Positions 46,019-53,069 of a DNA stretch of 64,000 bases are shown here, piece by piece. The stretch is from Gammaproteobacteria bacterium UBA7803. GTDB lineage: Bacteria > Pseudomonadota > Gammaproteobacteria > Pseudomonadales > Azotimanducaceae. A model generated the notes under the pieces. It did not search any database and was not told the origin of the DNA. It saw only the letters and a list, made by a program, of their open reading frames with translations. The stretch lies in NCBI GenBank assembly GCA_002480525.1, contig DLCH01000058.1:1-64000 (forward strand), read 5' to 3'. The translations under genes were made by a program, and so were the position numbers. Numbering within the stretch: the first letter of the stretch is position 1; the number at the start of each line of letters is the position of its first letter.

Positions 46019-46803
46019 GCGACGTCATCGCCACGGACCAGACCAGCCATGACTGGCCGGAGCTGGTGGACCGGCTGAACCGGCTGCTGCGGCTGCGCAC
46101 CACGCCCATCGGCATGAAGCTGTTCGAGACCCGCGAGGCGATGGAGGCGATACCGCGCATCCGCCGGCCCTCGGCCATCCACACCACCGACCAGATCGTC
46201 GGCCAGGCGGCGCGCAACGGCTGGACCGTGGGCATCACCGCCGAGGACCTGGTCGGCGCCCAGTGCAGCACCGTGATCGGTCTTCATCCCCGCAGCGACG
46301 AGTGGCTGTCCGGCGACCGCATGGCCGGCGTCTGGTACCAGGATCAGGCCGAGGCCAGCGCCCACCAGCACGCCATGGACGTCGTGCCCTACGGCCGCTT
46401 CGAGGCCATGGCGGTGAGCCCGCTGGCCAGCGGCCGGCTGGACCCGCCGGACATCTGCCTGATCTACGCCACCCCGGCCCAGATGATCCTGTTCATCAAC
46501 GGCCTGCAGTGGACCGGCTACCGCAAGCTCGAATGGGGCTGCGTCGGCGAATCCTCCTGCGCCGACTCCTGGGGCCGGGCCCTCGCCACCGGCGAGCCGA
46601 GCCTGTCGATCCCGTGCTTCGCCGAGCGGCGCTACGGCGGCGTCATGGAGGACGAGCTGCTGATGGCCCTGCCGCCGGCATTCCTGCCGAAGACGCTGGC
46701 GGGGCTGGAGGCCCTGTCCCGCAACGGGCTGCGCTACCCCATCGCGCCCTACGGCGTGAACAACGACGTCCGTGCCGGCATGGGCGTCAGCTACGGCGAC
46801 TGA
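46015..46803 (+). CDS. DUF169 family protein
   Basis: A 262-residue member of the DUF169 family. Recognisable parts are TTPIGMKLFETREAMEAIPR (near 30-49), the central CSTVIGLHPRSDEWLSGDR and the later SYGD end. Several conserved Cys (positions near 84, 180, 186 and 205) could bind a metal or cluster. The family has no established function. It overlaps the alpha/beta hydrolase gene by ATGA and completes a crotonase-hydrolase-DUF169 operon, so a role in an acyl-CoA-linked pathway is suggested by context only. Confidence 0.82.
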   Translation: MSDVIATDQTSHDWPELVDRLNRLLRLRTTPIGMKLFETREAMEAIPRIRRPSAIHTTDQIVGQAARNGWTVGITAEDLVGAQCSTVIGLHPRSDEWLSGDRMAGVWYQDQAEASAHQHAMDVVPYGRFEAMAVSPLASGRLDPPDICLIYATPAQMILFINGLQWTGYRKLEWGCVGESSCADSWGRALATGEPSLSIPCFAERRYGGVMEDELLMALPPAFLPKTLAGLEALSRNGLRYPIAPYGVNNDVRAGMGVSYGD

Positions 46804-46827
46804 CCCGGGCCCGGGCCGTCGCCGGCC

Positions 46828-46854
46828 CTTGAAAATCTCCGGGGCACCCCAATT
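46828..46854 (+). promoter_or_regulatory. RpoH (sigma-32) heat-shock promoter
   Basis: CTTGAAA at 46828-46834 is the exact sigma-32 -35 core. After 12 bases comes CCCCAATT (46847-46854), matching the CCCCATNT -10. The spacer is in the accepted 11-16 range. It stands 80 bases before the first hsp20 start. The predicted transcript begins near 46860. Confidence 0.75.
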
Positions 46855-46866
46855 TTCCTCGTCGAA

Positions 46867-46931
46867 GGCGGGCAGGCCACTGCCCGCCGGATCGTGACTT
46901 CGGCTTTTGTGCTTCACGAGGAGGTGCAAGA
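46867..46931 (+). promoter_or_regulatory. Candidate RNA thermometer in the hsp20 5' UTR
   Basis: Two stems. The first is GGCGGGCAG-GCCA-CTGCCCGCC (46867-46888), nine GC-rich pairs, stable at any physiological temperature. The second is TTTTGTGCTTC (46905-46915) paired with GAGGTGCAAGA (46921-46931) around a five-base loop, 11 consecutive pairs, four of them G-U wobbles. The second stem takes up most of the perfect Shine-Dalgarno AGGAGGTG (46919-46926). A stable upstream stem followed by a labile stem over the ribosome site is the architecture of ROSE/fourU-type thermometers. Confidence 0.6.
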
Positions 46932-46933
46932 AC

Positions 46934-47374
46934 ATGAACGGTCAACTGTCCCCCTTCGAGAGCCTGCTGGACGAGCTGTGGCGCTGGGACCACGACTGGC
47001 GCAGCGACTTCTCGCCGTCGCCGTGGTTCTCCGGCATCCGCTCCGTGCGCCAGGGCTCCTATCCGCCCGTGAACGTGGGCTCGAGCCCCGACAGCGTCGA
47101 CGTCTACCTGTTCGCCGCCGGCCTGGACACCGACAGTCTCGACGTGTCCCTGCAGCACAATCTGCTGTCCGTCTCCGGCAAGCGGGCGCCGGCGACTGAG
47201 GAGGCGTCCACCTGGTACCGCCGGGAGCGCTTCGAGGGCGAGTTCCAGCGGGTGTTCACGCTGCCCGAGGACGTCGACCCCGACAAGGTCGACGCCACCT
47301 ACCGGGACGGCGTGCTGCACGTGCGGATCGGCCGCCGGGAAGCCGTCAAGCCGCGGCGCATCGAGGTCCACTGA
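46934..47374 (+). CDS. Small heat-shock protein, Hsp20/alpha-crystallin family
   Basis: A 146-residue ATP-independent holdase chaperone. The alpha-crystallin domain occupies about residues 38-138 (VNVGSSPDSVDVYLFAAGL to DGVLHVRIGRREA), followed by a short C-terminal tail. The N-terminal region is short and Trp-rich. It has the perfect ribosome site AGGAGGTG seven bases before the ATG, an RpoH promoter upstream and a possible thermometer between. A second hsp20 gene follows 69 bases later on the same transcript. Confidence 0.9.
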   Translation: MNGQLSPFESLLDELWRWDHDWRSDFSPSPWFSGIRSVRQGSYPPVNVGSSPDSVDVYLFAAGLDTDSLDVSLQHNLLSVSGKRAPATEEASTWYRRERFEGEFQRVFTLPEDVDPDKVDATYRDGVLHVRIGRREAVKPRRIEVH

Positions 47375-47443
47375 CCCTGCGCCAGGCCGTCCTCGAGGAT
47401 CAATAGAACCATCGATTGAAAGCGGAACATCGTGGAGGTCGAC

Positions 47444-47839
47444 ATGAATCAGGTCACCGAGCAATCCCGCGACGCCGTTCGCCAGACCGGCGAGGCCGCC
47501 GGCCCGACCCATCTGCGCCCCGCCGGCGACATCTTCGAGCACGAGCACGGCATCACCATCGTGCTGGACATGCCGGGCGTGTCGAAGGAACGGCTGAACA
47601 TCCACAGCGATCGCAACGCCCTCACGGTGGAGGGTGACGTCGAGATCAGCATGCCCGAGGACACCGAGTCCCTGCATGCCGACGTCCGCGCCACCCACTA
47701 CCGCCGGGACTTCTCCGTCTCCGGCGAGCAGCTCGACGTGGACGCCATCGAAGCGTCGCTGCGGGACGGCGTGCTGCGCATCGACATACCGAAGCGGGCG
47801 GAGCTGCGCCCGCGCCGCATCGAGGTGCGGACCGGCTGA
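47444..47839 (+). CDS. Small heat-shock protein, Hsp20/alpha-crystallin family
   Basis: A 131-residue second Hsp20. The alpha-crystallin domain runs from about residue 25 (LRPAGDIFEHEHGITIVLD) to 125 (DGVLRIDIPKRAE). It belongs to the subgroup with the DMPGV motif, different from the first protein, and small heat-shock proteins of two subgroups often make mixed oligomers. GGAGGT four bases before the ATG fixes the start. CCATCGAT and ATCGTGG (47409-47416 and 47429-47435) could form a bulged stem ending at that ribosome site. Confidence 0.9.
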   Translation: MNQVTEQSRDAVRQTGEAAGPTHLRPAGDIFEHEHGITIVLDMPGVSKERLNIHSDRNALTVEGDVEISMPEDTESLHADVRATHYRRDFSVSGEQLDVDAIEASLRDGVLRIDIPKRAELRPRRIEVRTG

Positions 47840-47918
47840 CGCCGTGGCGGGCCCGGCCCGCCTTCCCCGGGCTCCGGCGGATGCGTAGCATCGTCGAAAA
47901 CACCCCGGAGCCCGAGCC

Positions 47919-49271
47919 ATGACCTGCCTGCCCCCGATGCGTCGCGTCCTGCTGGCCGCGTGTCTCTGGATGCTCGCCGCCGGCGCCGGCGCAGACCATC
48001 TGTTCGTCAACGGCACCCTGCTCACGCTGACCGAAGACGGGCGGCAGCGCGCGGACCTGCGGGTGATCGACGGCCGCATCGCCGCCATCGGCCCGGACCT
48101 GGCTCCGGGCCCGGACACCGAGGTCATCGATCTGGCCGGCGGCTTCCTGATGCCGGGACTGGCCGAGATGCACGCCCACGTGCCGGCGCCGGACCAGGGA
48201 CGGGCCTACCGGGACGACGTGCTGTTCCTGTGGGTCGCCAACGGCGTGACCACCGTCCGCGGCATGCTGGGGCATCCGGAACACCTGGCGCTGCGCCGCG
48301 ACCTCGCCGCCCACGAGGTTCTCGGCCCCCGGCTGATCACCGCCGGGCCGTCCTTCAACGGCGAGACCGTGACGAGCCCGGCCCAGGCCCGCCGCCGCGC
48401 CCGGGAGCAGGCGGCCGCGGGCTACGATTTCCTCAAGATCCATCCCGGGCTGACCCGCGCCGAATACGACGCGGTGGCCGACGAGGCGGCGCGCCTGGGC
48501 ATCCCGTTCGGCGGCCACGTGCCGGCCGAGGTCGGGCTGCTGCACGCGATCGCCGCCGGCCAGCGCACCGTCGATCACCTCGACGGCTTCATGCAGGCGC
48601 TGGTGGACGACGATGCCGCGGCGGCGTCCGGCGGCGGCTCCCTGTTCGGGCTGGCGCTCGCCAGCTCGGTGGACCTGCACCGGCTGCCGGGACTCGTCGA
48701 GCGGATGCGGGACGCCGGCACCTGGGTGGTCCCCACCGAGACCCTGATCGAGAACTTTGCCGCCGCGGACCGCATTCCGGAGCTGCTCGACCGGCCCGAG
48801 ACCGCCTACCTGCCGCCGCATCTGCGCCGGCGCTACGAGCAGGCGCTGGCCCGGGCGAGCCTCGGGTCGGAAGCCGCCCGGCGTGCTCTGGCCGTGCGCA
48901 AGCGGCAGATCGCCGCGCTGCACCAGGGCGGCGTCGGACTGCTGCTGGGGTCGGACTCGCCCCAGATCTTCAACGTGCCCGGCTTCTCCATCCATCGCGA
49001 GCTCGAGGCCCTGGTGGCCGCCGGACTCGGCCCGACCGAGGCGCTGCGGACCGGAACCGACGCCCCCGCCCGGTTCCTGGACCGCACCGACGACTTCGGC
49101 GCCCTGCGCACGGGCCTCGCCGCGGATCTGGTGTGGCTGCGCGCCGACCCCACCGTCGAGGTGGCCGCCACCCGGCAGATCGCCGGGGTGATGGTGCGGG
49201 GTCGATGGCTCGACCGGGCGACCCTGGACGCGGGACTGGCGGACATTCGGCAGCGCTACACTGCGGATTGA
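47919..49271 (+). CDS. Exported amidohydrolase
   Basis: A 450-residue metal-dependent amidohydrolase with a signal peptide (residues 8-25, ending GAGA). First-strand ligands His85 and His87 are in EMHAHV. A Lys in FLKIHPG is the usual carboxylated ligand, His in GGHVPAE and His in TVDHLDG follow, and Asp in LGSDSPQIF is the catalytic base. The pattern matches the imidazolonepropionase-like/Xaa-Pro-dipeptidase group of exported amidohydrolases. The substrate may be a dipeptide or other amide. It converges with an acyl-CoA dehydrogenase gene. Confidence 0.87.
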   Translation: MTCLPPMRRVLLAACLWMLAAGAGADHLFVNGTLLTLTEDGRQRADLRVIDGRIAAIGPDLAPGPDTEVIDLAGGFLMPGLAEMHAHVPAPDQGRAYRDDVLFLWVANGVTTVRGMLGHPEHLALRRDLAAHEVLGPRLITAGPSFNGETVTSPAQARRRAREQAAAGYDFLKIHPGLTRAEYDAVADEAARLGIPFGGHVPAEVGLLHAIAAGQRTVDHLDGFMQALVDDDAAAASGGGSLFGLALASSVDLHRLPGLVERMRDAGTWVVPTETLIENFAAADRIPELLDRPETAYLPPHLRRRYEQALARASLGSEAARRALAVRKRQIAALHQGGVGLLLGSDSPQIFNVPGFSIHRELEALVAAGLGPTEALRTGTDAPARFLDRTDDFGALRTGLAADLVWLRADPTVEVAATRQIAGVMVRGRWLDRATLDAGLADIRQRYTAD

Positions 49272-49284
49272 ACCATCGGATCGC

Positions 49285-49301
49285 ACCCCCGGAATGGGGG
49301 T
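49285..49301. terminator. Hairpin between convergent genes
   Basis: ACCCCC-GGAAT-GGGGGT, six pairs with a five-base loop, lies in the 30 bases between the amidohydrolase and acyl-CoA dehydrogenase stops. No U tract follows on either strand, so it is at most a weak bidirectional terminator. Confidence 0.4.
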
Positions 49302-50468
49302 TCAGCGCAGCGACGCCCCGAGCAGGTCGCGGGCGATGATGTGCCGCTGCACCTCGCTCGGCCCCTCGCCGATGCGACGGATGCGCATCTCCCGGTACCA
49401 GCGCTCCAGCGGCAGATCCTTGGTGACACCGTAGCCGCCGAACATCTGGATGCAGCGGTCCACCACCCGGCTGCCCGCCTCGGTGGCCACCAGCTTCGCC
49501 ATGGCGGCCTCCTTGCGGAAATCCTCGCCGCGCTCGGCGCGGTGAGCCGCCTCCAGGGTCAGCCAGCGGGCGTTGCGGATGTCGATCTCGTTGTCCACCA
49601 GCATCCACTGAATCGCCTGGCGCGAGGACAGCGGCGCGCCGAAGGTCTCCCGCTGGGGCACGTAGGCCAGCGCCATCTCGTGGGCCTTGATGGCGACGCC
49701 GATGCAGCCCGCCGCGTAGGGAATGCGCTGGCGCGACAGCCGGTCGTTGGCGATGGCGAAGCCGCCGCCCACCTCGCCGAGCACGTTGGCGTGGGGCACC
49801 CGCAGGTCCTCGAAGCCGAGCTCGGTGGCGTAGCGGGCCGCGCGCAGGGTGTGGACCACCCGGCGCACATGGAATCCCGGCATGTCCGTGTCGACGATGA
49901 AGCAGGTGACCCCGGCGCGCCCCCGCTCGGGATCGGTGCGGGCGAACACCAGCCCGAAGTCCGCCCGGTCGGCGCCGCTGATGAAGATCTTGCCGCCGTT
50001 GATCACCCAGTCGTCGCCGTCGCGGACCGCCCGGGTCTGAATCGCGCGGGCCGGATCGCTGCCGCCGGAGGGCTCCGTCAGCCCGAAGAACCCCTTCTTC
50101 TCGCCGCGCAGCATGGGAAACAGATAGCGCTCCTTCTGAGCCTCGGTGGCTTCGAAGAGCTGGGCCAGTCCGGCGCCGCCGAACACGCCGTAGCACGGTG
50201 CGTAGAGGCCCGCGCGATGCTGTGCGGTCTCGATGGCGATGAGGGTGCGGGTCACCAGGTCGATGTCCGGCCCGCCGTAGGCCACCGGAATGTCGAGACC
50301 GTAAAGGCCCATGGCCCGGGTCTTGTCGACCAGGCGCCGGTAGTCGTCGGCGGGCAGCTCGTCGGCGTCCGGATCGAGGGACGCCTCCAGCGGCTCGATC
50401 TCCTCCCGCACGAAGCGGCGGACGTTGTCCACCACCAGGGTCTGCTCCTCACTGAGCGCGAGGTCCAT
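49302..50468 (-). CDS. Acyl-CoA dehydrogenase
   Basis: A 388-residue acyl-CoA dehydrogenase with full motifs: FFGLTEPSGGSDPARAI (near 132) and WVINGGKIFISGADRADFGLVFART in the FAD domain, RIPYAAGCIGVAIKAHEMAL in the C-terminal domain, and the closing QMFGGYGVTKDLPLERWYREMRIRRIGEGPSEVQR. It looks catalytically complete, unlike the degenerate forms at 28468 and 40555. Its ATG lies three bases after the stop of the small GIY-YIG-like gene, so it is the last gene of the ThDP-enzyme operon. Confidence 0.92.
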   Translation of the reverse strand: MDLALSEEQTLVVDNVRRFVREEIEPLEASLDPDADELPADDYRRLVDKTRAMGLYGLDIPVAYGGPDIDLVTRTLIAIETAQHRAGLYAPCYGVFGGAGLAQLFEATEAQKERYLFPMLRGEKKGFFGLTEPSGGSDPARAIQTRAVRDGDDWVINGGKIFISGADRADFGLVFARTDPERGRAGVTCFIVDTDMPGFHVRRVVHTLRAARYATELGFEDLRVPHANVLGEVGGGFAIANDRLSRQRIPYAAGCIGVAIKAHEMALAYVPQRETFGAPLSSRQAIQWMLVDNEIDIRNARWLTLEAAHRAERGEDFRKEAAMAKLVATEAGSRVVDRCIQMFGGYGVTKDLPLERWYREMRIRRIGEGPSEVQRHIIARDLLGASLR

Positions 50469-50471
50469 GGC

Positions 50472-50789
50472 CTACCCCGGGCTGAGCCTGCCGAGGCCCG
50501 GCACCGGCCCGTTCGCCGCCGGCAGCCCGCCGTGCGCCGCCTGGTGACGCATCAGCAGCTCTCGATGACGGGTCAGGTAGGCCGTGGTGACCTCGACGCG
50601 GAACCGGCTCGCGCCGTCGATCCGGCCCAGGGCGTCGCACACCTCGCCGCGCAGGCCGAAGCGGCTGCGGCCGCCGGCGCAGCCGATGTAGAGCACCCGG
50701 CCGGCGGCGTCCGCCAGCTCGTAGACGCCCATGTGCCCGGGCAGCGCCGCCGCATCGGCGGCATCCGACCAGCCCCTCCCATCGATCAC
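50472..50789 (-). CDS. Small GIY-YIG-like fold protein
   Basis: A 105-residue protein. MGVYELADAAGRVLYIGCAG (residues 20-39) imitates the GIY-YIG core, with VYEL and YIG in the right order and an Arg (SRFGLRGEV) following, but it is too short to include an obvious catalytic Glu. RTHRELL near the end is helical. Small stand-alone relatives are annotated as domains of unknown function. GTG start with GTGA overlap with the ThDP enzyme stop. Position between a ThDP enzyme and an acyl-CoA dehydrogenase says it is part of their operon, not a repair system. Nuclease activity is not to be assumed. Confidence 0.65.
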   Translation of the reverse strand: MIDGRGWSDAADAAALPGHMGVYELADAAGRVLYIGCAGGRSRFGLRGEVCDALGRIDGASRFRVEVTTAYLTRHRELLMRHQAAHGGLPAANGPVPGLGRLSPG

Positions 50790-52435
50790 GCCGGCTCCCG
50801 CCGCTTCGGCATGATGGAAATCTCCATGGGGGCGAGCCGGGTCATGTCGACGTCGATCAGATAGGGGCCCGGCGCCGCCATGCCGACGTCGAGGGCCTCC
50901 TCGAACGCTTCGACGCTGCCGACGCGGACGCCGGGCACGCCCATGCTCTCCGCCAGCGCCGCGAAGTCCACGGTGCCAAGGTCGGTCTCGTTGATCCGGC
51001 CGAAGCGGGTGTCCTGGAGCCAGCGCAGCACGCCGTAGCCGCCGTCGTTGAACACCACGATCACCAGCGGAAGCTGATACTGGGCGCAGGTGGCAAGCTC
51101 CGTGGCGTGGAACATGAAGCCGCCGTCGCCATGCATCACCAGGGTCTGACGCCCCGTGGCCACCGCGGCGCCCACCGCCAGCGGCAGGCCCGGCCCGATG
51201 GCGCCGGACACGGGATTCATGGTGGTGCGGGGCTGGAAGATCGGGAAGAGCTGATTGCCGAAGTTGTAGGCGGCGATGGTCTGATCGCGGACGAACAGGC
51301 CGTCCCGGGGCAGCCGCCCGCGCATGGCGTCCATGATGCGCGGATAGTCCGTGCCGAGCCGCCGGCGCATGGCGGCGTGCACGCCCTCGCCCGCCTCCCG
51401 CACGGTCTCGTTGAACTGGGCGTCGTTGGGCGGCACGTCCACCAGCGACTCGAGCAGGCCTTCCAGCGCCAGCCGCGCATCCGCGGCGATCGCCAGGTCC
51501 GCCGCGTGCACGCGGCCGAGCATGCCGGCGTCCACGTCGATCTGTATCAGCTGGCCGGGCGGTTTGAGCCGCGCGCCCTGACCGTCGACGCCGACGGCGA
51601 AACGGGTGCCCACCGCGAGGGTCAGGTCGGCATCGGCAATGGCCTGGTGCATGCCCGCGCTGGTGTAGTAGTTGCCGAGACACAGCGGGTGGTCGTCGGC
51701 CATCGCGCCGCGGCCGCCGTTGGTGGTCAGCACCGGCGCGTCGAGCCGCTCGGCGAGATGCGTCAGGGCCTCGGCCGCGTCGGCGGCGACCACGCCGCCG
51801 CCGGCCACGATCACCCGGCGGCGGGACGAACCGAGCCGGTCGACGGCCCGTTCAAGAGCCTGGCCGTCCGGCGCCAGCGCCGGTCCGCGCGGCGGATGGA
51901 AGTCGGTCTCGGCAGTCTCCGCGTACTGCAGGTCGATGGGTATCTCGATGGCGCCCGGCGCGCCGCGGCCGGCGTGAATGTCCGCCACCACCGCGGCCAG
52001 GGACCCGGCGAGCTGGTCGACGTGGCGCGGGCTCTCCACCCGGCGGCAGACGCTGCGCAGCATCGCCACCTGGGCCTCGGCCTCGTGGACGTAGCCCATG
52101 CCCTTGCCGTAGAACGCCGTTTCCGCCTGACCGGTGATCAGCAGCACCCGGGAGGAGGCGTACTGGGCCTCGTACAGGCCGGTGACGCAGTTGCTGGTGC
52201 CGGGACCGGTGCTGGCGATCATCACGCCCATCCGGCCGGTGGCCCGGGCGTAGCCGTCGGCGGCGTGGGTGCCGGCCTGCTCGTGGCGCACGTCGACGAT
52301 GCGGGTCTCGCCAAGACGGTTGATGGCATCGAACAGCGGCATGTTGTGAATGCTGACGATGCCGAAGACGTGGCGTACGCCCATCTGCGCCAGCGCCCGG
52401 GCGACCAGATCGGCGCCGGTGAACGGTGTGCTCAT
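50786..52435 (-). CDS. Thiamine diphosphate-dependent enzyme (acetolactate synthase/oxalyl-CoA decarboxylase-like)
   Basis: A 549-residue three-domain ThDP enzyme. The catalytic Glu is in DVRHEQAGTHAADGYARATG (near 52). ThDP/Mg binding is GDGGFMFHATEL...VVFNDGGYGVLRW (GDG near 432, Asn-Asp near 459). TGPGTSNCVTGLYEA is the family's PYR-domain loop. It is close to proteins called acetolactate synthase-like or benzaldehyde-lyase-like; oxalyl-CoA or 2-hydroxyacyl-CoA lyase activity is possible, and the latter would suit the adjacent acyl-CoA dehydrogenase. No ilvN-type regulatory gene is present. Catalytic function not determinable from sequence alone. Confidence 0.85.
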   Translation of the reverse strand: MSTPFTGADLVARALAQMGVRHVFGIVSIHNMPLFDAINRLGETRIVDVRHEQAGTHAADGYARATGRMGVMIASTGPGTSNCVTGLYEAQYASSRVLLITGQAETAFYGKGMGYVHEAEAQVAMLRSVCRRVESPRHVDQLAGSLAAVVADIHAGRGAPGAIEIPIDLQYAETAETDFHPPRGPALAPDGQALERAVDRLGSSRRRVIVAGGGVVAADAAEALTHLAERLDAPVLTTNGGRGAMADDHPLCLGNYYTSAGMHQAIADADLTLAVGTRFAVGVDGQGARLKPPGQLIQIDVDAGMLGRVHAADLAIAADARLALEGLLESLVDVPPNDAQFNETVREAGEGVHAAMRRRLGTDYPRIMDAMRGRLPRDGLFVRDQTIAAYNFGNQLFPIFQPRTTMNPVSGAIGPGLPLAVGAAVATGRQTLVMHGDGGFMFHATELATCAQYQLPLVIVVFNDGGYGVLRWLQDTRFGRINETDLGTVDFAALAESMGVPGVRVGSVEAFEEALDVGMAAPGPYLIDVDMTRLAPMEISIMPKRREPA

Positions 52436-52440
52436 CTACC

Positions 52441-52558
52441 CCTCCGCGGCCTGCTGCCGGCGTTTCCCCAGCCGTCAACCTAGCACCTTTGCCGGAGCCG
52501 ATCACCCCGGCGTGGACGCCTCCGCGGGCGTTTGCTAGCTTTCGCCGGCGTTTCCCCA
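52441..52558. repeat. Duplicated module in the divergent ThDP-bcp gap
   Basis: GCCGGCGTTTCCCCA occurs exactly twice (52456-52470 and 52544-52558), and each copy is preceded by CCTCCGCGG (52441-52449 and 52519-52527) with a different spacer. Both lie in the 150-base divergent gap and may be a duplicated regulatory site. Confidence 0.55.
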
Positions 52559-52585
52559 ACGACCCGAACTGGAGGCAATCCGAGC

Positions 52586-53053
52586 ATGGCGATCGAAGAA
52601 GGCAAAGCCGCCCCCGCATTCACCCTTAAGGACGCGGACGGAAACAAAGTCGCGCTGAAGGATTTCAAGGGAAAGAACGTGGTCGTCTACTTCTACCCGA
52701 AAGACGACACCCCGGGCTGCACCAAGGAGGCCTGCGGCTTCCGCGATCTCTGGAAGGACATCGAGAAGACGGGCACCGTGGTGCTCGGCGTGTCGCCGGA
52801 CGACGGCGCCAGCCATCAGAAGTTCGTCGCCAAGTACGGGCTGCCGTTCACCCTGCTGTCCGACCCGGACCGCAAGGTCATGGAGAAGTACGGCGCCTGG
52901 GGCGAGAAGAACATGTACGGCAAGAAGACCATGGGCGTGATCCGCTCGACGGTGCTGGTCGGCCCCGACGGCAAGGTGAAGAAGCACTGGAAGCGCGTGC
53001 CCAAGGCCGAAGCCCACCCGCAGAAGGTGCTGGAGGTCCTGCAGGCCGGCTGA
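52586..53053 (+). CDS. bcp: Thioredoxin-dependent thiol peroxidase (Bcp/PrxQ)
   Basis: A 155-residue PrxQ-type peroxiredoxin that reduces peroxides using thioredoxin. The peroxidatic Cys45 and resolving Cys50 are in DTPGCTKEACGF, at the same positions as in E. coli Bcp, and the Arg in the IRSTVLVGPDG strand is conserved. GGAGG ten bases upstream sets the ATG at 52586; longer frames lack a ribosome site. It is divergent from the ThDP enzyme gene across a gap holding an exact 15-base direct repeat. It converges with the M28 peptidase gene. Confidence 0.95.
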   Translation: MAIEEGKAAPAFTLKDADGNKVALKDFKGKNVVVYFYPKDDTPGCTKEACGFRDLWKDIEKTGTVVLGVSPDDGASHQKFVAKYGLPFTLLSDPDRKVMEKYGAWGEKNMYGKKTMGVIRSTVLVGPDGKVKKHWKRVPKAEAHPQKVLEVLQAG

Positions 53054-53069
53054 CGGCCGCGGTGCCGCC

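Noticed and set aside
46856..46922. Alternative pairing of TCCTCGT (46856-46862) with ACGAGGA over the hsp20 ribosome site
   Set aside because: Most of the left arm lies upstream of the transcription start predicted from the RpoH promoter, so it would not be in the RNA. The 46905-46931 helix is preferred.
50472..50789. GIY-YIG-like protein as a homing or repair nuclease
   Set aside because: Only the N-terminal motif is recognisable, the catalytic Glu is not evident, and it is embedded in a metabolic operon.
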